Positions 17,893-27,110 of a DNA stretch of 64,000 bases are shown here, piece after piece. Numbering within the stretch: the stretch's first letter is position 1; each line of letters starts with the position of its first letter. The position numbers and the translations under genes were made by a program. Source of the DNA: JAGAJR01 sp048463395 (GTDB lineage: Bacteria; Pseudomonadota; Alphaproteobacteria; RF32; CAG-239); the NCBI GenBank assembly GCA_048463395.1, contig DBFWPL010000019.1:1-64000 (forward strand). Reading direction: 5' to 3'. The notes below the pieces were generated by a model. The model did no database searches and had not been told where the DNA came from. It saw only the letters and a program-made list of their open reading frames with translations.

Positions 17893-18529
17893 TCTCATCC
17901 TCCATTGTCTCTACGACCAAGACGCGGTTTCCTTTATAAAATGTTGCGATCGGAGCCGGACGTGCTCTGGCAAAAGCTCTGATAAGAGCAGAACTTACAT
18001 CCGCAAAACGTCCTCTGAACATTGCTCCGGCGGTTAGAGTATAATTTCTGTTACTTTTCCAAATCAGTCTCCAGCCGGCTCTTTCGCTCCATTCCGTCAG
18101 CAATGTTTTAAGAGACTGTCCTTCTTCTGCCAGCCAGTCTTCAACAGGATCTTCGGCGGAATAGCTGTCGCCGCTGTTACCGTTTCCGTTGTTTTCGGTA
18201 ATTTTGATTTCCTCTTCGTAATCGACCACCTCGTCTTCAATGGCCGGAGGGATGGAAGACGACATATTGCTTCCGGCTCCGGATTGAACAATATTTTGAT
18301 CGCGGGGAGATCTTTCTCCGTATTCTTTATAATCGGCGGCAACTCTTGTGTAATTTACAAAATCACGACCGGATGATGTATCCGCATCAAAACTTCCGCT
18401 TTGACAACTCGCGTCGGGACAAGGAACATTATCCGGCAGCTCATCCATTGGCTCAGCCATGGAGCCGGCACAGGCGGCAGTCAAAAACAATCCGAAAAAA
18501 CAAGAGACTAGTCTTATTTTTGAGTCCAT
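17879..18529 (-). CDS. pilL: PilL/TcpQ-like pilus lipoprotein
   Basis: About 216 residues. The signal peptide has a lipobox (FLTAAC), followed by an acidic low-complexity linker. The C-terminal domain (LKTLLTEWSERAGWRLIWKS, then FRGRFADVSSALIRAF) is the TcpQ/PilL fold, an N0-like domain that binds a secretin. The ATG at 18529 with AGGGA upstream starts directly at the signal peptide; a longer frame to 18574 adds an unlikely leader. It overlaps pilN, its presumed partner. Confidence 0.75.
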   Translation of the reverse strand: MDSKIRLVSCFFGLFLTAACAGSMAEPMDELPDNVPCPDASCQSGSFDADTSSGRDFVNYTRVAADYKEYGERSPRDQNIVQSGAGSNMSSSIPPAIEDEVVDYEEEIKITENNGNGNSGDSYSAEDPVEDWLAEEGQSLKTLLTEWSERAGWRLIWKSNRNYTLTAGAMFRGRFADVSSALIRAFARARPAPIATFYKGNRVLVVETMEDENAYE

Positions 18530-18624
18530 ATTTATAATCCCTAAGCTGTATTTTGTCATATTTTTACCTATCATACATATTGAAAATTAAATAATCAAGC
18601 ACGACACTTCAGTTATTACCAAGG

Positions 18625-20373
18625 TTACCATTGCTGGTAATATTGTTGTATGCTGCGGTTATTTTCTTCTGTGCTCCTGTTAAAGTTGTTATTGATTCTT
18701 ACGGTTCGTATAATAAATGAATTAGGTTCCCGGGTTGTGAATACAGTATTGATTTTGCTGTATTCTACACCCTTATTGGTTAATATATTATGTAAAAGAT
18801 TCAGTCTTTTCTGCTGTAAAGCGAAAGAGCTTGTTCCGTCGATGCGAATTTCCAGTCCGATAGATGAATCTTCCAGGGTTTTGTTTGCAAAGGCCTGTAT
18901 CCATTTCAGTGTTTGTCCCGATATTTCGGCTCGGTTAGGCTGGAATGAGAGCCTGATTTCCGTTGGCAGAATTTTTTGGGATGAACTGAATTTTTTTATT
19001 CTTCCCGATATCCGGTTGAAGAAATTGTCTTCTGCTTCGTCATCTTGGATATTGGCATTCTCCTTTGTGCTCTGCTCGGTTTTTTGAGCATCGTTTCCTG
19101 AGAAGATGGAAGTAATGCTTTTCAAGAAGCTGCTGGTTTTGGGAATAATGGTTGCAGGAGGTTCTTTTCCTTCAACTTTGATTTGATTTTGAGGAGCTTC
19201 TTTACTTTCGATAACTTCTTTTTCAAGATTGGCTTTTTCCTCCGAATTTGGAGAAACCAGTTGAGGAGTAAGATTTTCGTCATTGAGAATGTCTTCGGGG
19301 ATAGGAATGAGGATATTTTTAACCATTCCTGAATCTGCCAGCAAGATTTCGTCTTCTTGCGATGAAAATGGTGCGGAAGTTCTCAGAGCCTGCTGAATAT
19401 TTTCTTTTTCTCCGTTTTTGTAGTACTCTTGGTCTAAAACACTGTTGTTTTTAGGATGCTTTGTTCCTTTCGCAACAACCCATGGCTCATTCGAGTTATT
19501 TTTTTCTTCCATAGTTGTCCAATTCGGGGTTTGTTGAGAATTGTCCCCCTCTGTTTTGACGGAGGAAGCAATCATGCTTTTAATCGGAATGTTTTTTTCG
19601 GCCAAAGCAAGCTGGTTCTGATCCGGAGAATTGATGATTTCTATTTTTTTGTTTGCTTTTGCTGTCGTTCCGTCCCTTTCTATCGGAATAAGCAAATCCG
19701 AAGAGCTTTCTTCTTTTGGTTGGGATGAATGTATCTCTTTGACCGGAATTAAGTTATTTGGCGTTCGGGCTTCTGCCACAAGAAACGCCTCGCCGTCTCC
19801 GGCTTGTTCCGGAAGTAAATCTGCCGGAGATTTATCGGTGATCTCCGGTTTTTCAGTCTCAAAAGGAAGAATGTTCAGCTCAGTCTCGTCTTTGGCAATG
19901 ATAATTTCCGATTCATCAACGGGAGGGGTATTGTTGATGATTTTATCAAAGTTTTCGACGATTTTCTGAGGCTTCTGCTTTAGCCGGGGATCTATTTCCA
20001 GAGGGATAAACGAAATTTCCCTCAGATTTTTATCATTTTGAACTTGAGGGTTCTCGTCGGCGTCAGCTGAAGTCGATGAACCGGTTGTTTCTTCCCCGCT
20101 TCCGAAAGTTAAAGGAATGTCTTCTTGCAAAGAAAACCGAGAGGTTGAGTTTTTTTTCGGAAGGGTTAATGCAACTTTCTTCACCGGAATGACTTTTGAC
20201 GAAGCGGTGCTTTTTAGCTCGTTTTTCAAGAAAAGGGTAATGTTTTTGTTTGAAATTTTAAGTTCGTCTGTACGAATGGAGCGGTTACGAAGATATACTC
20301 CGTTTACCGTAAAAATTGTAAACAGAGAAAAAACAAAGCTGCAAACAAACGTTTTTAAACTTGTCTTTTTCAT
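18625..20373 (-). CDS. Membrane-anchored protein with OmpA-like C-terminus, first gene of the pil operon
   Basis: About 582 residues. One N-terminal hydrophobic helix (TFVCSFVFSLFTIFTVNGVY) is followed by roughly 400 residues of low-complexity, Asn/Glu/Lys-rich linker. The C-terminal domain (about 490-565: IRLSFQPNRAEISGQTLKWI, then IDGTSSFALQQKRLNLLHNIL) resembles OmpA/MotB peptidoglycan-binding domains, though the classic Asp/Arg binding pair is not clear. A role bracing the pilus to the cell wall is inferred. The linker repeatedly uses short I-P-I/L-I-P-I motifs. It is the promoter-proximal gene of the minus-strand pil operon. Confidence 0.6.
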   Translation of the reverse strand: MKKTSLKTFVCSFVFSLFTIFTVNGVYLRNRSIRTDELKISNKNITLFLKNELKSTASSKVIPVKKVALTLPKKNSTSRFSLQEDIPLTFGSGEETTGSSTSADADENPQVQNDKNLREISFIPLEIDPRLKQKPQKIVENFDKIINNTPPVDESEIIIAKDETELNILPFETEKPEITDKSPADLLPEQAGDGEAFLVAEARTPNNLIPVKEIHSSQPKEESSSDLLIPIERDGTTAKANKKIEIINSPDQNQLALAEKNIPIKSMIASSVKTEGDNSQQTPNWTTMEEKNNSNEPWVVAKGTKHPKNNSVLDQEYYKNGEKENIQQALRTSAPFSSQEDEILLADSGMVKNILIPIPEDILNDENLTPQLVSPNSEEKANLEKEVIESKEAPQNQIKVEGKEPPATIIPKTSSFLKSITSIFSGNDAQKTEQSTKENANIQDDEAEDNFFNRISGRIKKFSSSQKILPTEIRLSFQPNRAEISGQTLKWIQAFANKTLEDSSIGLEIRIDGTSSFALQQKRLNLLHNILTNKGVEYSKINTVFTTREPNSFIIRTVRINNNFNRSTEENNRSIQQYYQQW

Positions 20374-20398
20374 CAAAAATCAAAACCCCTCTAAACCC

Positions 20399-20427
20399 TT
20401 GATAATTCAATATGCGACTCTTGGCAA
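20399..20427 (-). promoter_or_regulatory. Sigma70-like promoter of the pil operon
   Basis: On the minus strand, TTGCCA (20422-20427), a 17-bp spacer and TATCAA (20399-20404), with transcription expected about 20 bp before the ATG at 20373. Confidence 0.5.
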
Positions 20428-20556
20428 GAAGATATAAAATTATGCACAAAATTTGTGGATTCTTTTTTAGATATGATTCTGTTTTATTAGAGAAATATTT
20501 ACTATTGGAGGTGTAAGAATAAGGGTGTTTATACTTCTTTAATAACTGTGAATTTT

Positions 20557-20584
20557 TTGTTACAGGGAAAAATATTATTGTAAA
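20557..20584 (+). promoter_or_regulatory. Weak promoter candidate for the VirB2-like cluster
   Basis: TTGTTA (20557-20562), 16-bp spacer, TGTAAA (20579-20584). This would leave a leader of about 105 nt. Other AT-rich pairs nearby are possible. Confidence 0.25.
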
Positions 20585-20696
20585 TCAGATTGTTATCTGT
20601 TTTTTAGGAGAGAGAATATTGCTGGTAAAAAAGTTAAAAATTAGCTATCCTAAAAGAGTATAAGAAGTTTTGCTAAATTAATTAAGGAGAAAGATT

Positions 20697-21041
20697 ATGC
20701 AATTTTTGAAGAAAAATATTTGGACACTGAGCTGCATGGTGCTCATTTTGGCGATGGCTTTTGTAGGCGATGCATCCGCTGCCGCAGACGGTAACACTTT
20801 GATGGATACTGCCAAAACCAAAGCTAAAAGCGTGTTCACATCCGTTAAAACCATCATCTTCATTGTCGGTGGTTTCGGTTTGGTAGGTTTGGCTTGGGCC
20901 GCTATTTTCGGTAAAGTAAACTGGAAATGGTTTGCATCTTTGGCCGTTGGTCTGGCTATTTTGGCTGCTGCCGGTTCAATCGTTGAATACGCAACAGGTT
21001 CAAGAGATGCAGGTCTTGAAACTACATTCGGTGATATCTAG
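20697..21041 (+). CDS. virB2: VirB2-like pilin subunit 1
   Basis: 114-residue small membrane protein. It has a signal peptide ending ASAAA, a short polar segment, then two hydrophobic helices (TIIFIVGGFGLVGLAWAAIF and FASLAVGLAILAAAGSIV) joined by the basic loop GKVNWKW. This is the layout of VirB2/TrbC-type T4SS pilins. Size fits the family. A strong AAGGAG lies upstream. It is the first of three consecutive VirB2-like genes that share the GFG-hydrophobic-FxKxxWK pattern. Confidence 0.75.
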   Translation: MQFLKKNIWTLSCMVLILAMAFVGDASAAADGNTLMDTAKTKAKSVFTSVKTIIFIVGGFGLVGLAWAAIFGKVNWKWFASLAVGLAILAAAGSIVEYATGSRDAGLETTFGDI

Positions 21042-21084
21042 TCTTATGCCGAATAGGAAAGCATAATTATAAAGGGAGGAAAAA

Positions 21085-21558
21085 ATGGAAAATTTAAATA
21101 AAAATAGACCACAATTCCTCCCTTTTGTTTGTCTGCTGAAAAAAGCAATAAATGTTATAGATGAAAAGGACTGTAGGATGTTGTGCGTAAAATTAAAGAA
21201 CTTCCTGATGATGGCTGTTGTGATGTTCGTGGTTTCTTCAGTTTTATTTGCAACAGATTCATATGCGGATAGCGGGGATAACGGATTGTTTTCCGATTTA
21301 ATCGCCAAGGGAGGAAGTATCTTCTCCGGTATGCGTGAAATTATCTATGCTGTTGCCGGCTTCGGTATCTCAGCGGTTGCAATCGGTGGTTTCTTTGGAA
21401 ACTTAAACTGGAAATGGCTTGTGGCTATAGCCCTTGGTTTGTTTGTCATTGCCACGACCGGCGTGATTATTAACTACATGGTTGGTGAACAAACCATTAC
21501 GGATTCAATGATTACGGATACGTTAATCAGCGGTGACTCAACCGGCATAAAAAAATAA
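21085..21558 (+). CDS. virB2: VirB2-like pilin subunit 2
   Basis: 157 residues. A 31-residue polar/basic leader precedes a signal-like hydrophobic segment (FLMMAVVMFVVSSVLFAT, then ADS). The pilin part has two helices (EIIYAVAGFGISAVAIGGFF and VAIALGLFVIATTGVIINY) around GNLNWKW. The ATG at 21085 has GGGAGGA at ideal spacing; a second in-frame ATG at 21178 directly before the signal segment is possible and would drop the unusual leader. It is a paralogue of the preceding gene. Confidence 0.7.
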   Translation: MENLNKNRPQFLPFVCLLKKAINVIDEKDCRMLCVKLKNFLMMAVVMFVVSSVLFATDSYADSGDNGLFSDLIAKGGSIFSGMREIIYAVAGFGISAVAIGGFFGNLNWKWLVAIALGLFVIATTGVIINYMVGEQTITDSMITDTLISGDSTGIKK

Positions 21559-21598
21559 TAAACGACTTTAAATGTTTAGGACTGATAGGGAGGGTGCT

Positions 21599-24151
21599 AT
21601 GTTTAACCTTAAGGAAATGAAAAAAATAGTAGCAGCGGCTGTTGTGTTCTCGGCAATGGCTGTATATGCCCACCCGTCATTTGCATTGGAAGTAAATTGT
21701 GATGGAAAAACCGGACAAGAGCTGAAAAACTGCGAGGAGCTGAAAGCTTTGGCAGAAAAAGGAAATAAAAATGCCGAGGAAAAGGCAAAAAAAGCAAATG
21801 ACAAAGCTGTGGAAAAAAATTCTAAGGCCATTACCGAAAAATGGGATTATTTAAATAACTACGATGGTGGTAAAAAAGATGAGTCCGGCTTCACTGAAGC
21901 AGCTAAAAAAGGAGGTACTCTTGGTGAGGATGATAGTGCTGACCGTATAGCAGCGGCTAATAAGAAAAAGCAGGAAGCCAGTGCAGCCTTGTCAAAGGCC
22001 TTGTCTGAGGGGGACACTAAGGGGGCTGAAAGTGCACAACAGGCAATGATTGCTGCGAATAATGATATTGCTAATGCCCAAGCTGATGCCAAAAGATATG
22101 AAGAGGCTCAAAAAGCTCAAGAAAAGGCAGATAAGGAAAAAGCTAAAGCAGAGGAAGCGGCACGTAAGGCTCAAGAGAGTGCAGATAAGAAAGTAATTAA
22201 AGCTGCGGAAAAAAATGAAAAAAGTGCTAATAAAGACAAAGAAAAAGCTGATAAAGAAGTAAAAAAATTACAAGAAAAATGTGAGAAAGATCCGGAAAAA
22301 TGTGATACTGCCGCATTGCAGGCTGCTTTGGCTAAGCAACAAGCAGCCACTGCAGCAGCTGAAGCGGCAACCAAACAACGTGAAGATATTGACGGCACAA
22401 CGGCAGCCCGAGAGCAGGCCGAGAAAGATAAACAAGCTGCCCAAGATGCTGCGGATGGAGCCGGGGCGAAGGATGGGGATATCTTGGCTGATGCCAATGC
22501 TGCCGATAAAGGAGGTATTGCAGAGGCAAATGCAGCTCCGAAAAGATGTGAAGGGGCTACCGGTATTTTTGAGATTATCGCTTGTAAGGCCATCACGACT
22601 TTAGCGGATTTGCGAACAATTCTGTATATCTTTGCCGGTTTCGGTTTGATAGCTTTCGCATGGTCGGCAATTTTCAATAAAATCAGTTGGAAGCACTTCG
22701 CCCAGATTTGTATATCTTTATTCTTACTGTCAATGATGGGAAGTTTTATCGGATATTTTGGGTATAATGGAGACTATGAAAGCCTGAAATTTGGGGAATA
22801 TTTAAAAGATGGTCATGAAAAACCGGATAATACTGTTCATTGTACCCAAAAAGATGATGGTTGTGAGCTTCCTGAACTTGTGGTAACCGGTAAAGCATCA
22901 AAAAAATGGAGTTTGAGTGATTTGAAAAGTTCAATCCAATCCGGTATCAGTGCGGTACAGAAAGCTCATAGTGCTTACCAGACGACCAAAGCGACTGTTG
23001 AAAACGTAGTTAATAATGCCAAAACGATTGGTAATGCAATTAAAAACGGTGAAGGCGGTTTGGATGGTATCCTGAATACAATGACAACCGTAGCCGGAGC
23101 AACCGGAAATATTATGAACTCCGGACAATTGTTGGCAAATAATTTGGCAGCAAATGTTGGCGGAATATCGGAAGATATTAAGTTGGCAGGTATGAGTGCG
23201 GAAGATCGCGAGAGACGTGCAAAAACTCAACAAAGATATGCAGAGCTTAAGGATCAGTGCACAGCCGGAAAATGTAATGCAGATCAAAAGGCTGAATATG
23301 AAAGATTAAAAGACGCTGTTGAAGGCGATGAAAATGGTAAGAAAGGTAGCATCAGCGGAAAAACAGGTATTCAAGCCTGGCTTGATAACGACGGTAAAGG
23401 TGGTGGTGCAACCATTATGTCCGGTATTAATAAAGTCGGTAATATCACTAATAACGTCAGCAATGCGGTAACCAACACGGCAAATGCAGCCCAGAATGGT
23501 ATGTCTATGGGTAACGACATTGGCGGCGGAGCTTTAGGTAATATCTTGGGTGCTGCCATGGGTGCCGCAACAGGTGTTGGTGAAGGTATCGGTATGATGG
23601 GTGACGAAAACTTCAACTTCAAGAGTGAAGCTACAAAACGCGAAGAAAAGGCCGCCGCCGAAGAGGCTGCTTATAAAGCCAGTGATCAGTATGTTGTGGC
23701 TACAAGCAAAGATGGAAAATCTGAAGTTCGTGGCGATGGCAGTACCAGAACCACCTATGAAGATGGTACTGTGGTCGTAACCTCTAAAGATGGTACCAAA
23801 ACGGCAACCACTAAAAATGGTTCAGTAGTTGTTCAAAATACAGATGGTACTAAAGTTGTAACTAACTCTAACGGTACGGTAACAACCTATAATAAAGACG
23901 GTAAGGCGATTAAGGTTAATAACAGCAAGACCAAAGTAACACAGGGTGGCACAGCATCCATTAACGAAATGGTTAAAAATACTCAAGAAAAAGAGGCCTG
24001 TGAGAAAAAGGGCGGTACATATGATGTCAAAACGAAAAAATGTACAACTCCTGAAGACGAGTGTAAAGCTAAGGGTGGCACATATGATAGTAAGACCAAA
24101 AAATGTAACATGCCGGAAGCAAAGCCGGAAGCAAAACCGGACGCCAAATAA
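21599..24151 (+). CDS. Giant VirB2-like protein with coiled-coil and repeat extensions
   Basis: 850 residues. A signal peptide (ending HPSFALE) is followed by an Ala/Lys/Glu-rich coiled coil (about 30-300) and a VirB2-like two-helix module (about 335-395: TILYIFAGFGLIAFAWSAIF, then NKISWKHFAQ and a second helix). Next come a Gly/Asn-rich region, a run of short 'DGT-V' beta repeats (about 700-765) and two copies of a C-x-x-KGGTYD-x-KTKKC motif near the Pro/Lys-rich C-terminus. ATG 21599 behind GGGAGG is preferred to an in-frame ATG at 21572. It may cap or anchor the pilus, or be a surface-exposed subunit; no such fusion is known to me. A strong terminator follows. Confidence 0.65.
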   Translation: MFNLKEMKKIVAAAVVFSAMAVYAHPSFALEVNCDGKTGQELKNCEELKALAEKGNKNAEEKAKKANDKAVEKNSKAITEKWDYLNNYDGGKKDESGFTEAAKKGGTLGEDDSADRIAAANKKKQEASAALSKALSEGDTKGAESAQQAMIAANNDIANAQADAKRYEEAQKAQEKADKEKAKAEEAARKAQESADKKVIKAAEKNEKSANKDKEKADKEVKKLQEKCEKDPEKCDTAALQAALAKQQAATAAAEAATKQREDIDGTTAAREQAEKDKQAAQDAADGAGAKDGDILADANAADKGGIAEANAAPKRCEGATGIFEIIACKAITTLADLRTILYIFAGFGLIAFAWSAIFNKISWKHFAQICISLFLLSMMGSFIGYFGYNGDYESLKFGEYLKDGHEKPDNTVHCTQKDDGCELPELVVTGKASKKWSLSDLKSSIQSGISAVQKAHSAYQTTKATVENVVNNAKTIGNAIKNGEGGLDGILNTMTTVAGATGNIMNSGQLLANNLAANVGGISEDIKLAGMSAEDRERRAKTQQRYAELKDQCTAGKCNADQKAEYERLKDAVEGDENGKKGSISGKTGIQAWLDNDGKGGGATIMSGINKVGNITNNVSNAVTNTANAAQNGMSMGNDIGGGALGNILGAAMGAATGVGEGIGMMGDENFNFKSEATKREEKAAAEEAAYKASDQYVVATSKDGKSEVRGDGSTRTTYEDGTVVVTSKDGTKTATTKNGSVVVQNTDGTKVVTNSNGTVTTYNKDGKAIKVNNSKTKVTQGGTASINEMVKNTQEKEACEKKGGTYDVKTKKCTTPEDECKAKGGTYDSKTKKCNMPEAKPEAKPDAK

Positions 24152-24193
24152 AGTAATGGTTGGCTAATCCTCTTTAACCACTCATTAACCAAA

Positions 24194-24232
24194 ACAGAGT
24201 ATACTTTACAATAAGGTATACTCTGTTTTTTT
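24194..24232 (+). terminator. Rho-independent terminator after the VirB2-like cluster
   Basis: An 11-bp perfect stem, ACAGAGTATAC (24194-24204) with GTATACTCTGT (24216-24226), then a T run. It separates the pilin cluster from virB3-virB4. Confidence 0.9.
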
Positions 24233-24264
24233 GTATGCGGAAAGTGAATAAAATATGCTTTCCC

Positions 24265-24293
24265 TTGCATATAAAAAACAACTGCCATAGAAT
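24265..24293 (+). promoter_or_regulatory. Candidate promoter for virB3-virB4 and downstream genes
   Basis: TTGCAT (24265-24270), 17-bp spacer, TAGAAT (24288-24293), between the terminator and the VirB3-like ATG at 24321. Confidence 0.5.
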
Positions 24294-24320
24294 CAAAATG
24301 AACATAAAGGGATTGGGCGT

Positions 24321-24611
24321 ATGAGAGAAATGATATTAAAAGCCGTGGCTAATCCTCCGAAGATATTATGGGGGCCGTTTCTGCCTGTGCTTATGAATCT
24401 CGGTGTTCAGTTTCCGATTATGTTTATGTTTATTGGTGTTATGGATGTCAACCCGATTGTGTTTTTGATAAGTATTGTCTTGGGGCATGTGGCCGCGGTG
24501 GCTTTAGGCGTTCGCGATCCTCACATCTCCACCATGATTCAGGCATACGGACAAACGCACAAAACAACTACTAACCTCTATAAAGAAAAGGGGAATAAAT
24601 TTGCACCCTGA
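24321..24611 (+). CDS. virB3: VirB3-like inner-membrane protein
   Basis: 96 residues with two close hydrophobic helices (FLPVLMNLGVQFPIMFMFIG and NPIVFLISIVLGHVAAVALG). The GVRDPH motif after the second helix is typical of VirB3/TraL proteins. It works at the inner membrane beside VirB4. Its end overlaps the start of the VirB4-like gene by 11 bp, and VirB3-VirB4 adjacency is a family hallmark. Confidence 0.8.
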   Translation: MREMILKAVANPPKILWGPFLPVLMNLGVQFPIMFMFIGVMDVNPIVFLISIVLGHVAAVALGVRDPHISTMIQAYGQTHKTTTNLYKEKGNKFAP

Positions 24612-27033
24612 TTTTGACTTTTTCAGTACGTTTGTACAAGGTTTGAGTAATATTGAAGTTGCTGTTGCCGTCATTGGTTTCGTTTCTGCGGCAGCTTTTG
24701 CCGGCTTGTGGGCAACCAAACTCGGAAGCTTGATTCTGCCCCAACCGCATGAGTCTCGAGTTGCAGACTTTTTGCCGTTTAACAAACTGATGTCTGACGG
24801 AATTACAATTCGGTGCTATAACAACTCTTTTGCCCGTGTTTTCAAAGTGGAAGGGGTGGACTTATCCTTTGTAACCGATGAAAAGAACCTGTCTATGATG
24901 GAAGCTCGCAAGTCGTGGATTGACGGGATGTCTGACTTGCAGGTTGTCTGTCGGGTGATTACTCTGAGAGAGCGTATCCCTTTGGAAGAGGCAGAGGGGG
25001 ATTTCAACAATCAATTGCTGGAGCAAATTTCCGAAACTTGGAAAAATAATCTGGACAGGGTTTACAGCAATCAACACTACATTATTCTCAGTGTGGCCGA
25101 CCGTCCGGAAGCTTTGAAAGATTTGAACTATGCTTCTCAGGCTCTGTTGGCGACTTTGAATGATTACGGCGTGAAACCGATGTATGAGACGGAAGACAGC
25201 CCGGCCTCCGACAGTCCGCTCAGTGTTTTCAGTAAAATCTGCAGTCCGATTTCCAAACCGGCTCCCAAAGTCCGCGGGGCTGAAGGCTTCCACATGAATC
25301 AACTGTTGACTTCGGATCATATCCATTTTACCGGCGAGAAGGGAATTATCCGCTTTTTCTCCGGCGAACGGGAAAAATTGGCGATTGCCATGGGTATTCG
25401 TTCTTCTGGAGATTATATGGACGAGGGGATGATTGCCTCGTTGCTGTCCATTGACTGTGAATTAACGCTTTTACACAATGTTAAGCCGATTTTCAAGCCT
25501 TATGCCCGAGGTTTGCTGATGCAGCAACAGAGAATGGCGGCAATGACCAGCTTTTCTCCGGATGTAATTAACCAATACAGCGAAGCTCTGCAGGCAATTG
25601 AAGACAGTGATGCTGATTATCAGGCTTTGACTGAATATTCCATGACCATAATTATTCGCGGCGACAGTACGGAAGAAATTGAATTTGGCGAAGGCGAGGT
25701 TCAAAGAATTTGCCGCTTGTTCAGTGTAACGCCGGTGCGTGAAGGCTGGGTGGCTCAGGCGGCGTTCTTTAACCAGTTTCCGACATATGAAACTTATCCG
25801 AGAACATATCGCTACTTGTCCAGAGTAGTCGCAATGGCAATTTCCTTTGACAAACCGTCGGAAGGTTTTTCCAAATCAGACTGGGGACCGGGAGCAATTT
25901 CCGTGTTCCGTACGACATCCGGTTCTGCTTATCGTTTCCAATTCCACGTGTCTTCCGAAGATGCTGCAGTCGCCCACTGTTGTATTATCGGTCCGACCGG
26001 ACAAGGTAAAACAACATTGCTGACATTCTTGGCCGGACAGGCAATGCGGCACCCTGATTTGAAAGTGTTCTTCTTCGACCGCCACCGTGGTGCGGAAATC
26101 TTTACTCGTGCGGTCGGCGGGGCTTATGTCGGTTTTGACGGTGATGAGAAAAACGTCTCCCTAAACCCGTTTGACTGTGAAACAAACGCCAATAACAAAG
26201 CGTTTCTCCGCCGTTGGCTGAAAGCGATTACCATGGTCGACGATGCGTTGTCCGAAAAAGAAATCGGTCGTGCGGTAACAACGGCGTTTGACTACCTGAA
26301 ACCGGAAGAACGTATTTTGAGAAATTTGTATAAGAGTTGTTTCTCCCCGACCGGAAATATGCGTCGTGAATTGTTCCGCTGGGTTAATCCGGATCAGTAC
26401 GGTAATATTTTTAATGCCGAGAACGATAGCTTGGATTTGCGTTCAAAACGTTTTATGGCCTTTGACTTCACCCATATTTTTGAAGATGAAACCCTTGCTC
26501 CGGCGGTAATCAGCTACATCATGCACAGAATCATGTCTGAAACCGGCGACAGCGGTGTTCCGTCTCTGATTATGATCGATGAGACCGCACCGATGTTAAA
26601 GCACCCGATGTTTAGAGATTACTTTATCATCGGTTTACAAGAAGGTCGTAAAAAACGCCAAGCATATCTTTGTGCGTTCCAACAGCCGAATATTATTGAT
26701 AAACTGGGCGTCGGCGAGGTTATCCGCGGTCAGTGTCAGACGGTTTTGTTCTTTAGAAACCCGCAGGCCATGCCGGAAGATTACGCTAACTGGAACCTGA
26801 CACAAAGGGAAATTGATTTTATTTTCGGTAAAAGTTACCGTGATTTTCCTTACGCTATTCTGCTTTCGCGTCCGGCAACCGGAGAGTCGGTGATTTTGGA
26901 TGTGGATTTAAGCGGTTTGGGCCCATATTTGAAATTATACAATTCCGGCCGTAAGAATGTGTTGTTGGTGGAAGAGCTGATTAAGGAATACGGAGAGAAC
27001 AACTTTGTTACAAAATATTTAAATATTGCGTAA
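24601..27033 (+). CDS. virB4: VirB4/DotO-family T4SS ATPase
   Basis: 810-residue ATPase that energises T4SS assembly and transport at the inner membrane. It has an N-terminal hydrophobic segment (VAVIGFVSAAAFAGLWATKL), a CagE/TrbE-type middle domain and a C-terminal RecA-like domain. Walker A is GPTGQGKTTLL (about 463) and Walker B is LIMIDETAP (about 657), with GRKKRQAYLCAFQQ behind it. The start is TTG with GGGG seven bases upstream, inside the last codons of virB3. Size fits VirB4 and TraU/DotO (IcmB). Large exported proteins follow on the same strand. Confidence 0.9.
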   Translation: MHPDFDFFSTFVQGLSNIEVAVAVIGFVSAAAFAGLWATKLGSLILPQPHESRVADFLPFNKLMSDGITIRCYNNSFARVFKVEGVDLSFVTDEKNLSMMEARKSWIDGMSDLQVVCRVITLRERIPLEEAEGDFNNQLLEQISETWKNNLDRVYSNQHYIILSVADRPEALKDLNYASQALLATLNDYGVKPMYETEDSPASDSPLSVFSKICSPISKPAPKVRGAEGFHMNQLLTSDHIHFTGEKGIIRFFSGEREKLAIAMGIRSSGDYMDEGMIASLLSIDCELTLLHNVKPIFKPYARGLLMQQQRMAAMTSFSPDVINQYSEALQAIEDSDADYQALTEYSMTIIIRGDSTEEIEFGEGEVQRICRLFSVTPVREGWVAQAAFFNQFPTYETYPRTYRYLSRVVAMAISFDKPSEGFSKSDWGPGAISVFRTTSGSAYRFQFHVSSEDAAVAHCCIIGPTGQGKTTLLTFLAGQAMRHPDLKVFFFDRHRGAEIFTRAVGGAYVGFDGDEKNVSLNPFDCETNANNKAFLRRWLKAITMVDDALSEKEIGRAVTTAFDYLKPEERILRNLYKSCFSPTGNMRRELFRWVNPDQYGNIFNAENDSLDLRSKRFMAFDFTHIFEDETLAPAVISYIMHRIMSETGDSGVPSLIMIDETAPMLKHPMFRDYFIIGLQEGRKKRQAYLCAFQQPNIIDKLGVGEVIRGQCQTVLFFRNPQAMPEDYANWNLTQREIDFIFGKSYRDFPYAILLSRPATGESVILDVDLSGLGPYLKLYNSGRKNVLLVEELIKEYGENNFVTKYLNIA

Positions 27034-27110
27034 TAAGGATAATTGCCATTTATAAATGAGTGATTTTTTGCTATCATAGAAGTAACGGCAAAAGTCAGGT
27101 GGAGGTCAAA

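Larger units (their letters stand above)
20377..20696. other. Divergent intergenic region between pil and T4SS operons
   Basis: A 320-bp AT-rich gap with no convincing gene. It holds the minus-strand pil promoter and a weaker plus-strand candidate. A good ribosome site (AAGGAGA) precedes the first VirB2-like ATG at 20697. Confidence 0.6.
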
